Shown here: piece by piece, positions 1-7,658 of the stretch
Layout of the letters: the number at the start of each line of letters is the position of its first letter
Position numbering within the stretch: the first letter of the stretch is position 1
NCBI GenBank assembly: GCA_036405515.1
Contig: DASWXM010000045.1
Coordinates: 1-12,157 of the forward strand
Source: JASLCR01 sp036405515
GTDB lineage: Bacteria; Patescibacteriota; Saccharimonadia; Saccharimonadales; Saccharimonadaceae
Reading direction: 5' to 3'
DNA: 12,157 nt
Notes under the pieces: model-generated
The model's database searches: none
Seen by the model: the letters and a program-made list of their open reading frames with translations, nothing else
Told to the model about the DNA's origin: nothing
Translations under genes and position numbers: made by a program

Positions 1-1004
1 GAAAGTACAATCGTCGAGTCGAGCTCATGCTGAATCATCTGCACAGCTGGGTCAGAAAGGTCGTCAGCAGGCACGTAGATAGTCTGCAGGGCAGTGATCG
101 AGCCGTTTTCATTGGTGGCCAACCTATCTTGGAATGTTTTGACGTCGCTAAACACTGTTGGCTGATAACCACCCTCGGCAGGAGTCTGGTCAATAATAGT
201 CGAAACCTCGTTTTTCGCCTGAATATAGCGGTACATATTGTCGGCAAATAGCAGCACGTCTTTTTTCATATCGTCACGGAAATACTCGGCCAGTGTAATG
301 GCCGCCAACCCGATCAGGCTACGTTGCACTGGATTTTCATTCATCTGACCAAAGAACATGGCTGTCGTTTTGAGCAGGTCATTGTCATCCAACGTTTTGT
401 AGAGTTCGTGCCCTTCACGAATACGCTCACCAATACCAGCGAACATGCTGATCGCACCTGAACCTTCGGCGACATTATTGATGATTTCCATCGTAAGGAC
501 AGTCTTGCCCACACCGGCACCTCCGACGATACCGATCTTACGACCCTTAACAAATGGAGTGAAAAAGTCGAGAACTTTAAGCCCGGTTTCAAGCACATCA
601 TCAGGGCGATTCACAAGGCTTGTTTCTTGGTATGCAGGGGCGAATATTGGACGCTTCGGCATTTTCTCAAGTATCTCGTCATCAAGCTGTGGCTTGCCGT
701 CGATAGGGCGAGCCATCGCGTCCCACACACGGCCAATCATTTGTTCGCCGACTGGAATCTCAAGGCTGTGCCCGCTTCGATTCACCTGATCGCCCTTTTG
801 AATCCCATATTCACCACCGATATTGAGACACACTGCCGTGTCACCATGCGCCAAACTACTGACAAGGAGTGGAGATTTTTTCTCATTGTCGACATACAAC
901 ATTTCGTTGATATCAGGCATGCCTTCGTCGAACTGGACCTTGATCACCAAGCCCTTCAGGCTTCTGACAGTACCTTTTGACATAGTTGGTTGATCAGTAC
1001 TCAT
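1..1004 (-). CDS. atpD: F-type ATPase subunit beta, N-terminal 334 residues (runs off left edge)
   Basis: Catalytic subunit of the F1 head, which makes or hydrolyses ATP at the alpha/beta interfaces on the cytoplasmic side. The frame is open from the start to the edge of the window. Visible landmarks are a beta-barrel N-terminus (about 10-90), the P-loop GGAGVGKT at 161-168, the catalytic-glutamate motif GER at 192-194, Walker B VLLFAD at 250-255 followed by NMYRY, the GGYQPT segment near 278, and VPADDLSDPA near 311. The usual GERTREGND reads GERIREGHE here and several other normally fixed positions differ, so it is a divergent beta that keeps its active-site residues. I chose the ATG at 1004 because it overlaps the atpG stop as ATGA, which suggests coupled translation; an internal ATG at 983 has no Shine-Dalgarno. 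The C-terminal domain with the DELSEED region lies outside the window. Confidence 0.95.
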   Translation of the reverse strand, partial: MSTDQPTMSKGTVRSLKGLVIKVQFDEGMPDINEMLYVDNEKKSPLLVSSLAHGDTAVCLNIGGEYGIQKGDQVNRSGHSLEIPVGEQMIGRVWDAMARPIDGKPQLDDEILEKMPKRPIFAPAYQETSLVNRPDDVLETGLKVLDFFTPFVKGRKIGIVGGAGVGKTVLTMEIINNVAEGSGAISMFAGIGERIREGHELYKTLDDNDLLKTTAMFFGQMNENPVQRSLIGLAAITLAEYFRDDMKKDVLLFADNMYRYIQAKNEVSTIIDQTPAEGGYQPTVFSDVKTFQDRLATNENGSITALQTIYVPADDLSDPAVQMIQHELDSTIVL

Positions 1005-1870
1005 GCTCCTGCCCCCGCTGCGCGTATTTTTTTCAGTCCGGCCAAGCTTTCCTTGAGACGTGTGTCGACCTGGTTTCGCTTGGAACGATTGTATTCTATA
1101 TGAAGCTCATTAGCAGTATCGATTGACCGCTCTTTTGCGGCCGACATCGCTTTGAATCGGCTAGCCACCTGTGCAAGTCGGCTGTCGTAAATAAACTGTG
1201 AAATCGTCAGACGCAAGATTGAATTCTCAAGATACGCCGCCACTTGATATGAGCTTGGCTCAAAAATGTACGTCTTTTCACTGATAAGATCGTTATTGAT
1301 CGCAGACAGATCCGCCACACGACCTTTACTCGAGACGACTTCCGATAGATCAACGTCCTTGATCTCTTGTTGTGAAAGCGAAATATAATCTTGGTAGAAA
1401 ATACGGCTGCGGGAATATTTCCTAATGATATCCATCAACGGATCAACATTGATGTAATCTTTTTCAGGTAAGTCGAAGTAGTAGGTATAGTCAACATGTG
1501 CTTGCTTGAGCTTGAGCGCACCATGGTGACCAATCACCAACACATCATTTTTCATCTCATCATAACGTTCGATGAATTTGCGAATCAGACGCTGGTCGAT
1601 ATCACCGCTGAGTCCACCCTTGGCCGTAATAAGAATCAAAAGCTCTTTGTCGATCGGCTTTTCTTCAACCGCACGGCCAAAGTTGAATAGCACATCCACA
1701 CGAATCTGCTTGTAAATGTTCCAAACTTCATCGAAAAATTGGTTACTGATCAGCACTTTGTTTTTCGTCTTGGCAATCTGCATGCTGCTCAAACTTTCAA
1801 GTGCCGACGTGAGGCTCACGACAGAACGCACCGAAGCTTCTTGGGCTTTAATTTCAAGCGGACGTCTCAT
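1001..1870 (-). CDS. atpG: F-type ATPase subunit gamma
   Basis: Central rotor shaft of F1, linking rotation in the head to the membrane ring. The protein is 289 aa, close to the usual 285-295. The two ends, which form the coiled coil of the shaft, are recognisable: near the N-terminus EIKAQEASVRSV corresponds to the canonical RIKSV region, and at about 238-275 RFKAMSAAKERSID followed by ELHIEYNRSKRNQV matches the canonical MVAMKAATDNA...ELQLVYNKARQ block. ITAKGGLSGDIDQRL at about 81-95 is the counterpart of the central RGLCGGLN motif. The middle is much less conserved. The start ATG at 1870 overlaps the atpA stop by 4 nt (ATGA) and has a good GAGGAG Shine-Dalgarno 8 nt upstream, inside atpA. 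The end overlaps atpD in the same way. The highly diverged N-terminal helix lacks the usual KAMEMVAASK wording, but position in the operon and the C-terminal block make the call secure. Confidence 0.92.
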   Translation of the reverse strand: MRRPLEIKAQEASVRSVVSLTSALESLSSMQIAKTKNKVLISNQFFDEVWNIYKQIRVDVLFNFGRAVEEKPIDKELLILITAKGGLSGDIDQRLIRKFIERYDEMKNDVLVIGHHGALKLKQAHVDYTYYFDLPEKDYINVDPLMDIIRKYSRSRIFYQDYISLSQQEIKDVDLSEVVSSKGRVADLSAINNDLISEKTYIFEPSSYQVAAYLENSILRLTISQFIYDSRLAQVASRFKAMSAAKERSIDTANELHIEYNRSKRNQVDTRLKESLAGLKKIRAAGAGA

Positions 1871-3438
1871 GACTTTTTCTCCTCTTCTGCTTTCTCTGGC
1901 TCAGCCGGAGCATTTTCACCTGCTGCAGCCCGCGCCGCTTCTTCGGCCTGACGTTTCTTTTCTGCTTCAGCCTTGGCAGCTTTTTCAATGGCCGCTTTCT
2001 TTACTTCATCGATAGTCATGACTTCGGCTTTGAGCGCTGCGGCAAGTTCATCGAAGTTACCGTTCATATCTTTGTCTTCTTTGAGTTTGGCTGCGTAGTC
2101 GTGTACCTTTTCTTTAAGCATATCAACATTGATGATCTCTTCCGGACTACTTTCAAGAACGATACTCATCAGGAACTGCTGCTCGGCATAGTTATAAATC
2201 TCACCAATCGCTTGGTTCATTAGTTTGAAAAGCACTTTACCTTTATCGTAGTCAGCTTGTGCCTGCGGGCTCAGTTCAGTACCAAAGTGAGCATATTCTT
2301 CTGCTGTACGATACCCAGCCAGCGTCAGGTTGAGCTTATCGGCTAGCGCCTTTTGACGTTTATTTTGCCCGACGCCACCCACACGTGTCACTGATAGTGC
2401 CGTGCTGACTGCTGGGCGCATAGTATCTTTAAATATCTGTCCGTCAAGGATCCACTGACCATCAGTGATCGACATGATATTAGTTGGCAGATAGGCAGTA
2501 ATGTCAGCACCCGGGGCATACACAATCGGAATAAGTGTCTGACTGGCATGATTCGACTCGGTTTTTCCACCGCGCTCCAACAAGCTGGAGTGCGTATAGA
2601 ACATGTCACCAGGATATGAGTCACGACCCGGAGACACTCCAGCGATCAGTGAGATTTCACGATATGCCTGCGCATGAGCCGTGAGGTCATCGTAGATCAC
2701 TAGTGTATCCATATTGCACTGATGCCAGAAATACTCGCCATGTGCAGCACCTACATAGGGCACCAGGTAGGTGAGGATGAGTGATTCAAACGAGTTGCTA
2801 ACGACTACGACCGCTTTTTTGAGCGCATCATTCTTTTCGAGGTTGCTTACTAGCTCGGCCACGTCATGCTGACGTTTCGCAATGAGGACGTAGATCACTG
2901 TAATGTCGGTATTTTTCTGATTGATCGCTACCTGCGCCGCCAAAGCCGTCTTGCCCACTTTGCTGTCACCAAGCATTGCCATACGCTGACCTCGAGCCAG
3001 TGAGTACTCAAGATCAAGAATAGTCACACCTGTCTCAACTGGCGTATCGAGAAGCTCGCGTTCGTAAAGCATCGGTGCACCGTGGAAAACATCCCATTCC
3101 TGATCTGGTGCAATCGGACCCTTACCGTCAATTGGTTCACCAAATACATTCACCACACGTCCGATAAAGTTTTTGCCAACTGGGGTCATAATGTCGCGGG
3201 ACTCAATCACGCACACTGCGCCAATATGTAATGGAGATGGATCAAGCTTCATCACGATCACATGATCCTCAAACACCTCATGTACATAACCGCGTGTATC
3301 ATCCTCAAAGCGAACTGTTGCATGCACATTGGTCGGATGCAGACCTTTTACACTCACCATGAAAGAATCAATACCGATGATTTCACCAACCGGATTGCCA
3401 CTATCGACAAGCTTTTTGAATTCTTTAGCCTCTTGCAC
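1867..3438 (-). CDS. atpA: F-type ATPase subunit alpha
   Basis: Non-catalytic nucleotide-binding subunit of the F1 hexamer; it supplies the arginine finger to the beta sites. At 523 aa it is slightly longer than the usual 500-513. It shows a GRVVNVFGEPIDGKGP segment at about 93-108, a P-loop GDSKVGKT at 157-164, Walker B LVIYDD at 246-251, SPGRDSYPGD near 269 with THSSLLER near 282, PTNIMSITDGQ near 318-328, and the arginine finger R352 in SVTRVGG. The P-loop departs from the usual alpha form GDRQTGKT: arginine, glutamine and threonine are replaced by serine, lysine and valine. A charged Ala/Glu/Lys-rich tail fills about 478-523 and is unlike standard alpha. The start is GTG at 3438, with GGAG 7 nt upstream inside the delta gene, which it overlaps by 14 nt; this start gives the expected N-terminal crown domain. 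Confidence 0.96.
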   Translation of the reverse strand: MQEAKEFKKLVDSGNPVGEIIGIDSFMVSVKGLHPTNVHATVRFEDDTRGYVHEVFEDHVIVMKLDPSPLHIGAVCVIESRDIMTPVGKNFIGRVVNVFGEPIDGKGPIAPDQEWDVFHGAPMLYERELLDTPVETGVTILDLEYSLARGQRMAMLGDSKVGKTALAAQVAINQKNTDITVIYVLIAKRQHDVAELVSNLEKNDALKKAVVVVSNSFESLILTYLVPYVGAAHGEYFWHQCNMDTLVIYDDLTAHAQAYREISLIAGVSPGRDSYPGDMFYTHSSLLERGGKTESNHASQTLIPIVYAPGADITAYLPTNIMSITDGQWILDGQIFKDTMRPAVSTALSVTRVGGVGQNKRQKALADKLNLTLAGYRTAEEYAHFGTELSPQAQADYDKGKVLFKLMNQAIGEIYNYAEQQFLMSIVLESSPEEIINVDMLKEKVHDYAAKLKEDKDMNGNFDELAAALKAEVMTIDEVKKAAIEKAAKAEAEKKRQAEEAARAAAGENAPAEPEKAEEEKKS

Positions 3439-3943
3439 GAAGCGTCTCCAGTTCTTTCACAAGTGTTCCCCGGCCATTTTTGAGCATTCCTCGTAAGCTG
3501 AGGTCATGTACATGATTCGGCGTACGCAGATACACTCCGGCGATAAGTGCAGGTTGCAACCCAACCGATATCAGTGCCTGCGCATGTACCGAACTTCGTA
3601 GCCAGGTTGCAAGTTTACCAAGACTCTCACGGTCTGCCTCCACTGCAAATGTCATATGAACAACCGGGGCATGGTCTTTGAGAAGCCGAAGCTGTTCAAT
3701 AAGTTCCGTCCGCGCATGACCGCCAATATCGAGCGACAGCTCATTTAAATGCAGGAAGTCACTCAGTTGCTGCGAAGGAGTCGAGAGTGAGGGTGTGTCG
3801 ACTTCTGCTTTGGCACGCGCTTCAGCGGTTGTATATTCATTGTCGAGATCCTCAACCTCACGCACTAAACGCGCAAGATCAACCTTATCCACTACATTTG
3901 GTGGCATGACAAGTTCAGTATAGGACTTCACTGCCTCGCTCAT
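3425..3943 (-). CDS. atpH: Divergent F-type ATPase subunit delta (OSCP-like)
   Basis: Probable stator subunit that joins the peripheral stalk to the top of the alpha/beta hexamer. The protein is 172 aa, typical for delta. The C-terminal part carries the recognisable delta signature: a helix-rich segment VEADRESLGKLATWLRSS at about 101-118, then LQPALIAGVYLRTPNHV at 129-145 and DLSLRGML at 147-154, which corresponds to the canonical pattern of a hydrophobic strand ending in GGV.IR, then D.S.RG.L. The N-terminal half (1-90) is predicted helical but I cannot align it to standard delta by eye. Its position directly before atpA matches the usual b-delta-alpha order. The ATG at 3943 overlaps the stop of the upstream coiled-coil gene as ATGA, with no strong ribosome site of its own, so it probably depends on coupling. 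Confidence 0.78.
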   Translation of the reverse strand: MSEAVKSYTELVMPPNVVDKVDLARLVREVEDLDNEYTTAEARAKAEVDTPSLSTPSQQLSDFLHLNELSLDIGGHARTELIEQLRLLKDHAPVVHMTFAVEADRESLGKLATWLRSSVHAQALISVGLQPALIAGVYLRTPNHVHDLSLRGMLKNGRGTLVKELETLRARG

Positions 3944-4635
3944 AGTTTCATGTCATCCGTAATCGCCTGCTTCTGCGATTCCATCTGCTTGATAATCGAT
4001 GGCAGCTGCGCTTTGAGATCATACTGATCGCCAATCGCCCCAAGCAAGTACCGTTCGATAATCGCTGCCATATTCTCTTCAAATGCCGCCACCATCGCCG
4101 CCTGCTGCTTGGCGATACTCTCATCGAGTGATGTCTTGAGTTGTTGCTGCTGTTCCTTGAGCTCTTCAGCAGTCCTTTGGAGGGCTTCAAGAGCTTCAGC
4201 CTGAGTGCGCTTCATTGCTTCGAGTTGCTGGGTATTTTCGGCAAAAACATTATCAAGAGCAGCGTGTTGGTCAGCAATATTCTTCTGAAGTGACTTACTG
4301 AGCTCTCTGTGCTGTTCTTGCAGTTCCTCGGAGCTATGGCTGATCGATTCAAGAGCGACTTCTTGCGCCGCCTGCATCACCTTGCTGTTTTCAACAAACA
4401 TGCGGCCAAGCTGGTCTGCTATATGCTGGCGTAGCTCATCGCTCGCCTGAGCTACCGTCGCATCAAGGTCTTGAGTGAATTTTTCTTTTTTTGCCTCAGA
4501 TATTTCATGAAACTCAAAGTGACCACGACTCCGGAGGTCTTGGAAGTAGTCCTCAAAAAACCGCTTGACGCCATCAGCCGTCTCATCAATCGGCGTCTTG
4601 TCGTGCGCTTTCTTGTTGGCCTGAAATAGTCCCAT
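3940..4635 (-). CDS. Soluble coiled-coil protein in the subunit b position
   Basis: This 231-aa protein is almost entirely charged helix, rich in Gln, Glu, Ala and Lys, and contains no membrane segment. It sits where subunit b (atpF) normally sits, just before delta, so the inferred role is a peripheral stalk or linker for the F1 head. Internal repetition is visible: IADQ..FVEN at about 72-83, IADQ..FAEN at 120-134 and IAKQ..FEEN at 174-188, and within the last two units EELQEQ at 103 matches EELKEQ at 157, a 54-residue period. The C-terminus (about 192-231) loses the coiled-coil pattern and could contact delta. Standard subunit b begins with a membrane helix; this one begins with MGLFQANKK and then a helix with aromatic residues. 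The start ATG at 4635 has GGGGA 9 nt upstream. The call as a b equivalent rests on position and fold only. Confidence 0.6.
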   Translation of the reverse strand: MGLFQANKKAHDKTPIDETADGVKRFFEDYFQDLRSRGHFEFHEISEAKKEKFTQDLDATVAQASDELRQHIADQLGRMFVENSKVMQAAQEVALESISHSSEELQEQHRELSKSLQKNIADQHAALDNVFAENTQQLEAMKRTQAEALEALQRTAEELKEQQQQLKTSLDESIAKQQAAMVAAFEENMAAIIERYLLGAIGDQYDLKAQLPSIIKQMESQKQAITDDMKL

Positions 4636-4664
4636 GTTAGTTTTTCCCCACTCCTCGTTTTGCT

Positions 4665-5513
4665 CTATAGCTTCAGTAGTAAATATACCGCAAATAGGCC
4701 AATAACCAAAATCAATATACTGGTCAGAATGATTTCAAGCAGGGAGCGAAAAATTGACTTTTTCGACATCGGATTACGTCCGATAGAGATAATACTGTTG
4801 CGCACACCTGCATAGAGTACGACGATCGCCGCGATGAGGCTGACAGCAGTAATAGCCATCGACAAGTAGATACGAATCGCACTGACCTCTTTTTCAGCGA
4901 TGGCCTGGCCGATACGCTCGAGAAATTCCGGTACTTCTGTCTTGGTGCTCTTTTCATTCGGGTTACGTTTGATATCGATCGTTACTGGTATGATACCGAG
5001 TGTTACCGCTTGTGTCTTGCCAGCTGAATCTTTCAAGGTAGTCCTGCCGAGTGTCACTCCTCTTCCATCGAATGGTGCATTTGCTCGCCCAAACACGGTC
5101 TTCTGCTTGGTGCTTGCTTTCATCGCAACACCGTTGACCGACGACAAGGTCACATAGTCCCCCGATGTAATTGAGCCGCCCTGTGTACTCACAAGTACAT
5201 TGTAGGTACCTGAGACAGCGACAAATGTCTCGTTTTGCAGCTTGCTGTTTGAGACTTTGAGCGGCAACTGGTTCTCATCAACCACGACCCCAAACATATC
5301 AGCTAATTTTGATTGTGTCGCGACTGTCACACGTTGAGATTCTTTACCAGTCAACTGAACGATCGTACCGATATCGAGCTGCTTGTCCGCCGCATATCCT
5401 TGTACACTACCGCCGCCATAGCTCTCTTCTGCCAAAACCTGCGAAGAAAACGGAGCAACAGCCAGCAGAGCAAAACCTGCTATAACACCAAAAATGATAC
5501 GCATGCGCCTCAC
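4665..5513 (-). CDS. Exported protein with subunit-c-like C-terminal hairpin, first gene of the ATPase operon
   Basis: The protein is 282 aa. Residues 1-28 form a signal peptide (basic start, hydrophobic core, cleavage probably after VLA). Residues about 30-185 look like a beta-rich extracytoplasmic domain with many Thr, Ser, Gly and Val, of a kind I associate with CPR bacteria but cannot name. Two membrane helices follow, about 213-236 and 254-280, joined by a short basic loop containing IGRNPMSKK at 244-252. Hairpin and loop resemble F-type subunit c, whose cytoplasmic loop carries R-Q/N-P, and the predicted topology (both ends outside, loop inside) also matches c. The ion-binding carboxylate expected about 18 residues after the loop proline is missing (Ile266); the only acid in helix 2 is E260. 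A c-equivalent role is an inference. The start is GTG at 5513 with GGGAG 11 nt upstream; ATG at 5504 is an alternative. Confidence 0.7.
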   Translation of the reverse strand: MRRMRIIFGVIAGFALLAVAPFSSQVLAEESYGGGSVQGYAADKQLDIGTIVQLTGKESQRVTVATQSKLADMFGVVVDENQLPLKVSNSKLQNETFVAVSGTYNVLVSTQGGSITSGDYVTLSSVNGVAMKASTKQKTVFGRANAPFDGRGVTLGRTTLKDSAGKTQAVTLGIIPVTIDIKRNPNEKSTKTEVPEFLERIGQAIAEKEVSAIRIYLSMAITAVSLIAAIVVLYAGVRNSIISIGRNPMSKKSIFRSLLEIILTSILILVIGLFAVYLLLKL

Positions 5514-5554
5514 TGTTTGTTTATCTCCCTTACGCCCCCTTGTCGGTGCTTGGG

Positions 5555-5570
5555 CTCATTATAGCATAAG
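5555..5570 (-). promoter_or_regulatory. Extended -10 promoter for the ATPase operon
   Basis: Read on the minus strand the block is CTTATGCTATAATGAG: a perfect TATAAT (5558-5563) preceded by TGC, giving an extended -10. A good -35 is not evident 17-18 nt upstream, which extended -10 promoters tolerate. Transcription would start near 5551, leaving a leader of about 38 nt with the GGGAG ribosome site before the GTG at 5513. The same 16-nt block recurs with one change at 8908-8923. Confidence 0.65.
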
Positions 5571-5633
5571 CCTTGTCGCTTTCACCATGTGCGACACCAG
5601 TGAATTAACCGTAAGCATTTTATGCAAAATCTA

Positions 5634-5663
5634 TTGTAAGTTGCAAGCCGCTCATGCTAGAAT
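5634..5663 (+). promoter_or_regulatory. Promoter for the 632-aa surface protein
   Basis: TTGTAA at 5634-5639 and TAGAAT at 5658-5663 are separated by 18 nt, and TGC directly before TAGAAT makes it an extended -10. Transcription would start near 5670, giving an untranslated leader of about 85 nt before the ATG at 5756. This promoter faces away from the ATPase promoter; the two -10 boxes lie about 95 bp apart. The remainder of the 242-bp gap holds only AT-rich sequence, including a small ATTTT-ATGC-AAAAT inverted repeat near 5617-5630. Confidence 0.5.
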
Positions 5664-5755
5664 AACGGCAAGCTTTGATGAACCACCACACGTCACAGTG
5701 AAACAAATATTTTTTACTCGCTAACAGAGAAAAAATAAAGAGAAACACAAAACAA

Positions 5756-7654
5756 ATGACAGTGTGGTTCCACCTACCCACCATTTTTAGGCAGCGTCGT
5801 ACCCTGTGGCTTACAGGTCTTCTTGCCCTATGTGTTGCGTTAACTACAACGCTATTTTTGAGTATGCCAGCACATGGTGTAGAAGGTATCAATAAGACGA
5901 TCGGCTTCCAAGGACGCCTCCAGAGTGCTAATGGAGGTATTGTTGCTGATGGTTACTACAATATGCAGTTCAAGATTTATCAGGATGGTGCCGGAACCGC
6001 TGTCGGCAACCCTGGTGGTACTCTTAAATGGACCGAATCGTACATAAACAACGGCGGCACCAGCGGCGTCCGAGTCAAAAACGGGTACTTCTCTGTTGAT
6101 CTCGGCTCACGCACAGCATTTGGCACAAGTGTCGACTGGAATCAAGACACGCTCTGGATCTCAATGAATATTGCTGGTTCAAATACTAGCTGTACAACGT
6201 TTGGCAGCGCACCGTGTGCCTCCGACGGTGAGATGCTACCGATGAAGCAACTCACTGCTACACCGTACGCTCTCAATGCAGATAAGCTCGATGGCAAAGA
6301 TGCCTCAGACTTTATCCAAAACCAAAATAGTCTTCAGCAAACAGCAACCAATTTCTGGATCTCTGGCACTGGCCGCGCCGATACCCTCCTCCAGGCTCCA
6401 GCACTTGATACCGCTTCGGGAGTAGCCCTTAACATCGGTACAACAAACGCCACATCGATCAATCTCAATCAAAATGTCACCATAGCGGCCAATAAAGACC
6501 TCACTTTCGGTGCTGGATCCGGCAGCTTTGACCAATCACTAAGCACTGGCACCTTAAAGACAGGTACCGGTGCTATTAGCCTTAATGGCGATACGACAGT
6601 AGCAAATGGTAAGATGCTCACCGTTAATGGCACAACCCTCGTTAAACCAGCCGGCGGATCAGCCAATGCCTTGCAGGTACAAGATGCAGCTGGAGGTTCC
6701 ACCTTTAACGTTGCAACAAGTGGTACTGGACCAACCGTCACTATTGGCAATACAAGCACAAATGCCGGCTCACTGGGCATCTCTGACGGGTCGGGTAATA
6801 CTGCCGTGATCAGCACCGAGAATCTCTCTCAAGATCGTACCTACACTCTTCCAGATGAAGACGGCACTATTTGTCTGCAAAACAGTGCAAATTGTGGTTT
6901 CCTTCAAAACCAAAACAGTGCAAATCAAGCTGCTCATTTCCGCATCAGTGGTACTGGAAGCATCTCGTCAGATTCTTCAAATGCTTTCAGTGTACAAGAT
7001 GCCAGCGGTACTAAGCAGCTCAATGTCGACAATACAAACAACCGCGTAACAATTGGTACCAGCGACACCACCGGTACAACACTCGTGCTCGACACTAAGA
7101 CAAGTGCTGGCGACCCGGCAGGCGTTAATGGTGCCATGTACTACAGCAGCGACAGTGGCCGCTTCCGATGCTACGAGGACGGTAAATGGAAAGACTGTAT
7201 CACTCCACTCCCTGTCTCAGCCAAAGTTGAATCTGATGTATCAAACTCAACTACGAGCCCGATTGATATTTCCGACCTCTCGTTCTCACTCGATGCCAAT
7301 ACAAAGTACTACTACAAGTTTGTTATCATCCATGAGTCCGCAGCCTCGACAACTGGCATTGGATTCGGCGTCACTACTCCTACCGATCCAGTTTCAAATC
7401 ACTGGTGCGTCAACACAACCGCCACACTCAGCTCAGCCACACCTGGTACTTGGGGCGCTTACTGTGGCACCGGCGATGCCTCAGCGACAACTACAGGAGT
7501 ACAGAACTCCAGCACGGCCTACACCTCAACCATGGAAGGCTACATCGAAACAGATACCGACGGTGGGGACCTCAAACTCCGCATGAAGTCAGGGGACACC
7601 GCTCAGACGACCGTCAAAGCCGGCTCGTTCGGTATCTTGCAGATCGTACAATAG
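5756..7654 (+). CDS. Secreted mosaic surface protein with tail-fibre-like segments
   Basis: The protein is 632 aa. The N-terminus is a long signal peptide or anchor: basic RQRR at 12-15, a hydrophobic run at 17-37, and possible cleavage after PAHG (38-41). It then has a globular domain starting INKTIGFQGRLQ at 45-56, a motif I associate with CPR secreted proteins, ending in a YALNADKLDGKDASDF segment (171-186) also seen in trimeric fibre proteins. The middle (about 190-450) is a Thr/Ser/Asn/Gly-rich beta-repeat region with NLSQDRTYTLPDEDGTIC (356-373), typical of tail-fibre proteins. QNQNS followed shortly by F.ISGTG occurs twice, at 188-206 and 385-401. GAMYYSSDSGRFRCYEDGKW (459-478) leads into a C-terminal beta domain (about 485-632). 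No C-terminal anchor is present. A surface adhesin or host-contact role is an inference. The Shine-Dalgarno is weak (AAAGAG about 13 nt upstream). Confidence 0.75.
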   Translation: MTVWFHLPTIFRQRRTLWLTGLLALCVALTTTLFLSMPAHGVEGINKTIGFQGRLQSANGGIVADGYYNMQFKIYQDGAGTAVGNPGGTLKWTESYINNGGTSGVRVKNGYFSVDLGSRTAFGTSVDWNQDTLWISMNIAGSNTSCTTFGSAPCASDGEMLPMKQLTATPYALNADKLDGKDASDFIQNQNSLQQTATNFWISGTGRADTLLQAPALDTASGVALNIGTTNATSINLNQNVTIAANKDLTFGAGSGSFDQSLSTGTLKTGTGAISLNGDTTVANGKMLTVNGTTLVKPAGGSANALQVQDAAGGSTFNVATSGTGPTVTIGNTSTNAGSLGISDGSGNTAVISTENLSQDRTYTLPDEDGTICLQNSANCGFLQNQNSANQAAHFRISGTGSISSDSSNAFSVQDASGTKQLNVDNTNNRVTIGTSDTTGTTLVLDTKTSAGDPAGVNGAMYYSSDSGRFRCYEDGKWKDCITPLPVSAKVESDVSNSTTSPIDISDLSFSLDANTKYYYKFVIIHESAASTTGIGFGVTTPTDPVSNHWCVNTTATLSSATPGTWGAYCGTGDASATTTGVQNSSTAYTSTMEGYIETDTDGGDLKLRMKSGDTAQTTVKAGSFGILQIVQ

Positions 7655-7658
7655 AAGT

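Noticed and set aside
445..980. Two overlapping plus-strand open frames
   Set aside because: They lie opposite atpD, whose protein is clearly conserved; they have no recognisable motifs and are antisense shadows.
2388..2624. 78-codon minus-strand open frame
   Set aside because: It is a shifted frame within atpA, whose own frame carries the conserved motifs.
6469..6816. 115-codon minus-strand open frame
   Set aside because: It is opposite the surface protein; low-complexity Val/Pro/Leu content comes from the antisense of Thr/Gly/Asn codons.
7053..7586. 177-codon plus-strand open frame
   Set aside because: It is out of frame within the 632-aa surface protein, whose reading has a signal peptide and known motifs.
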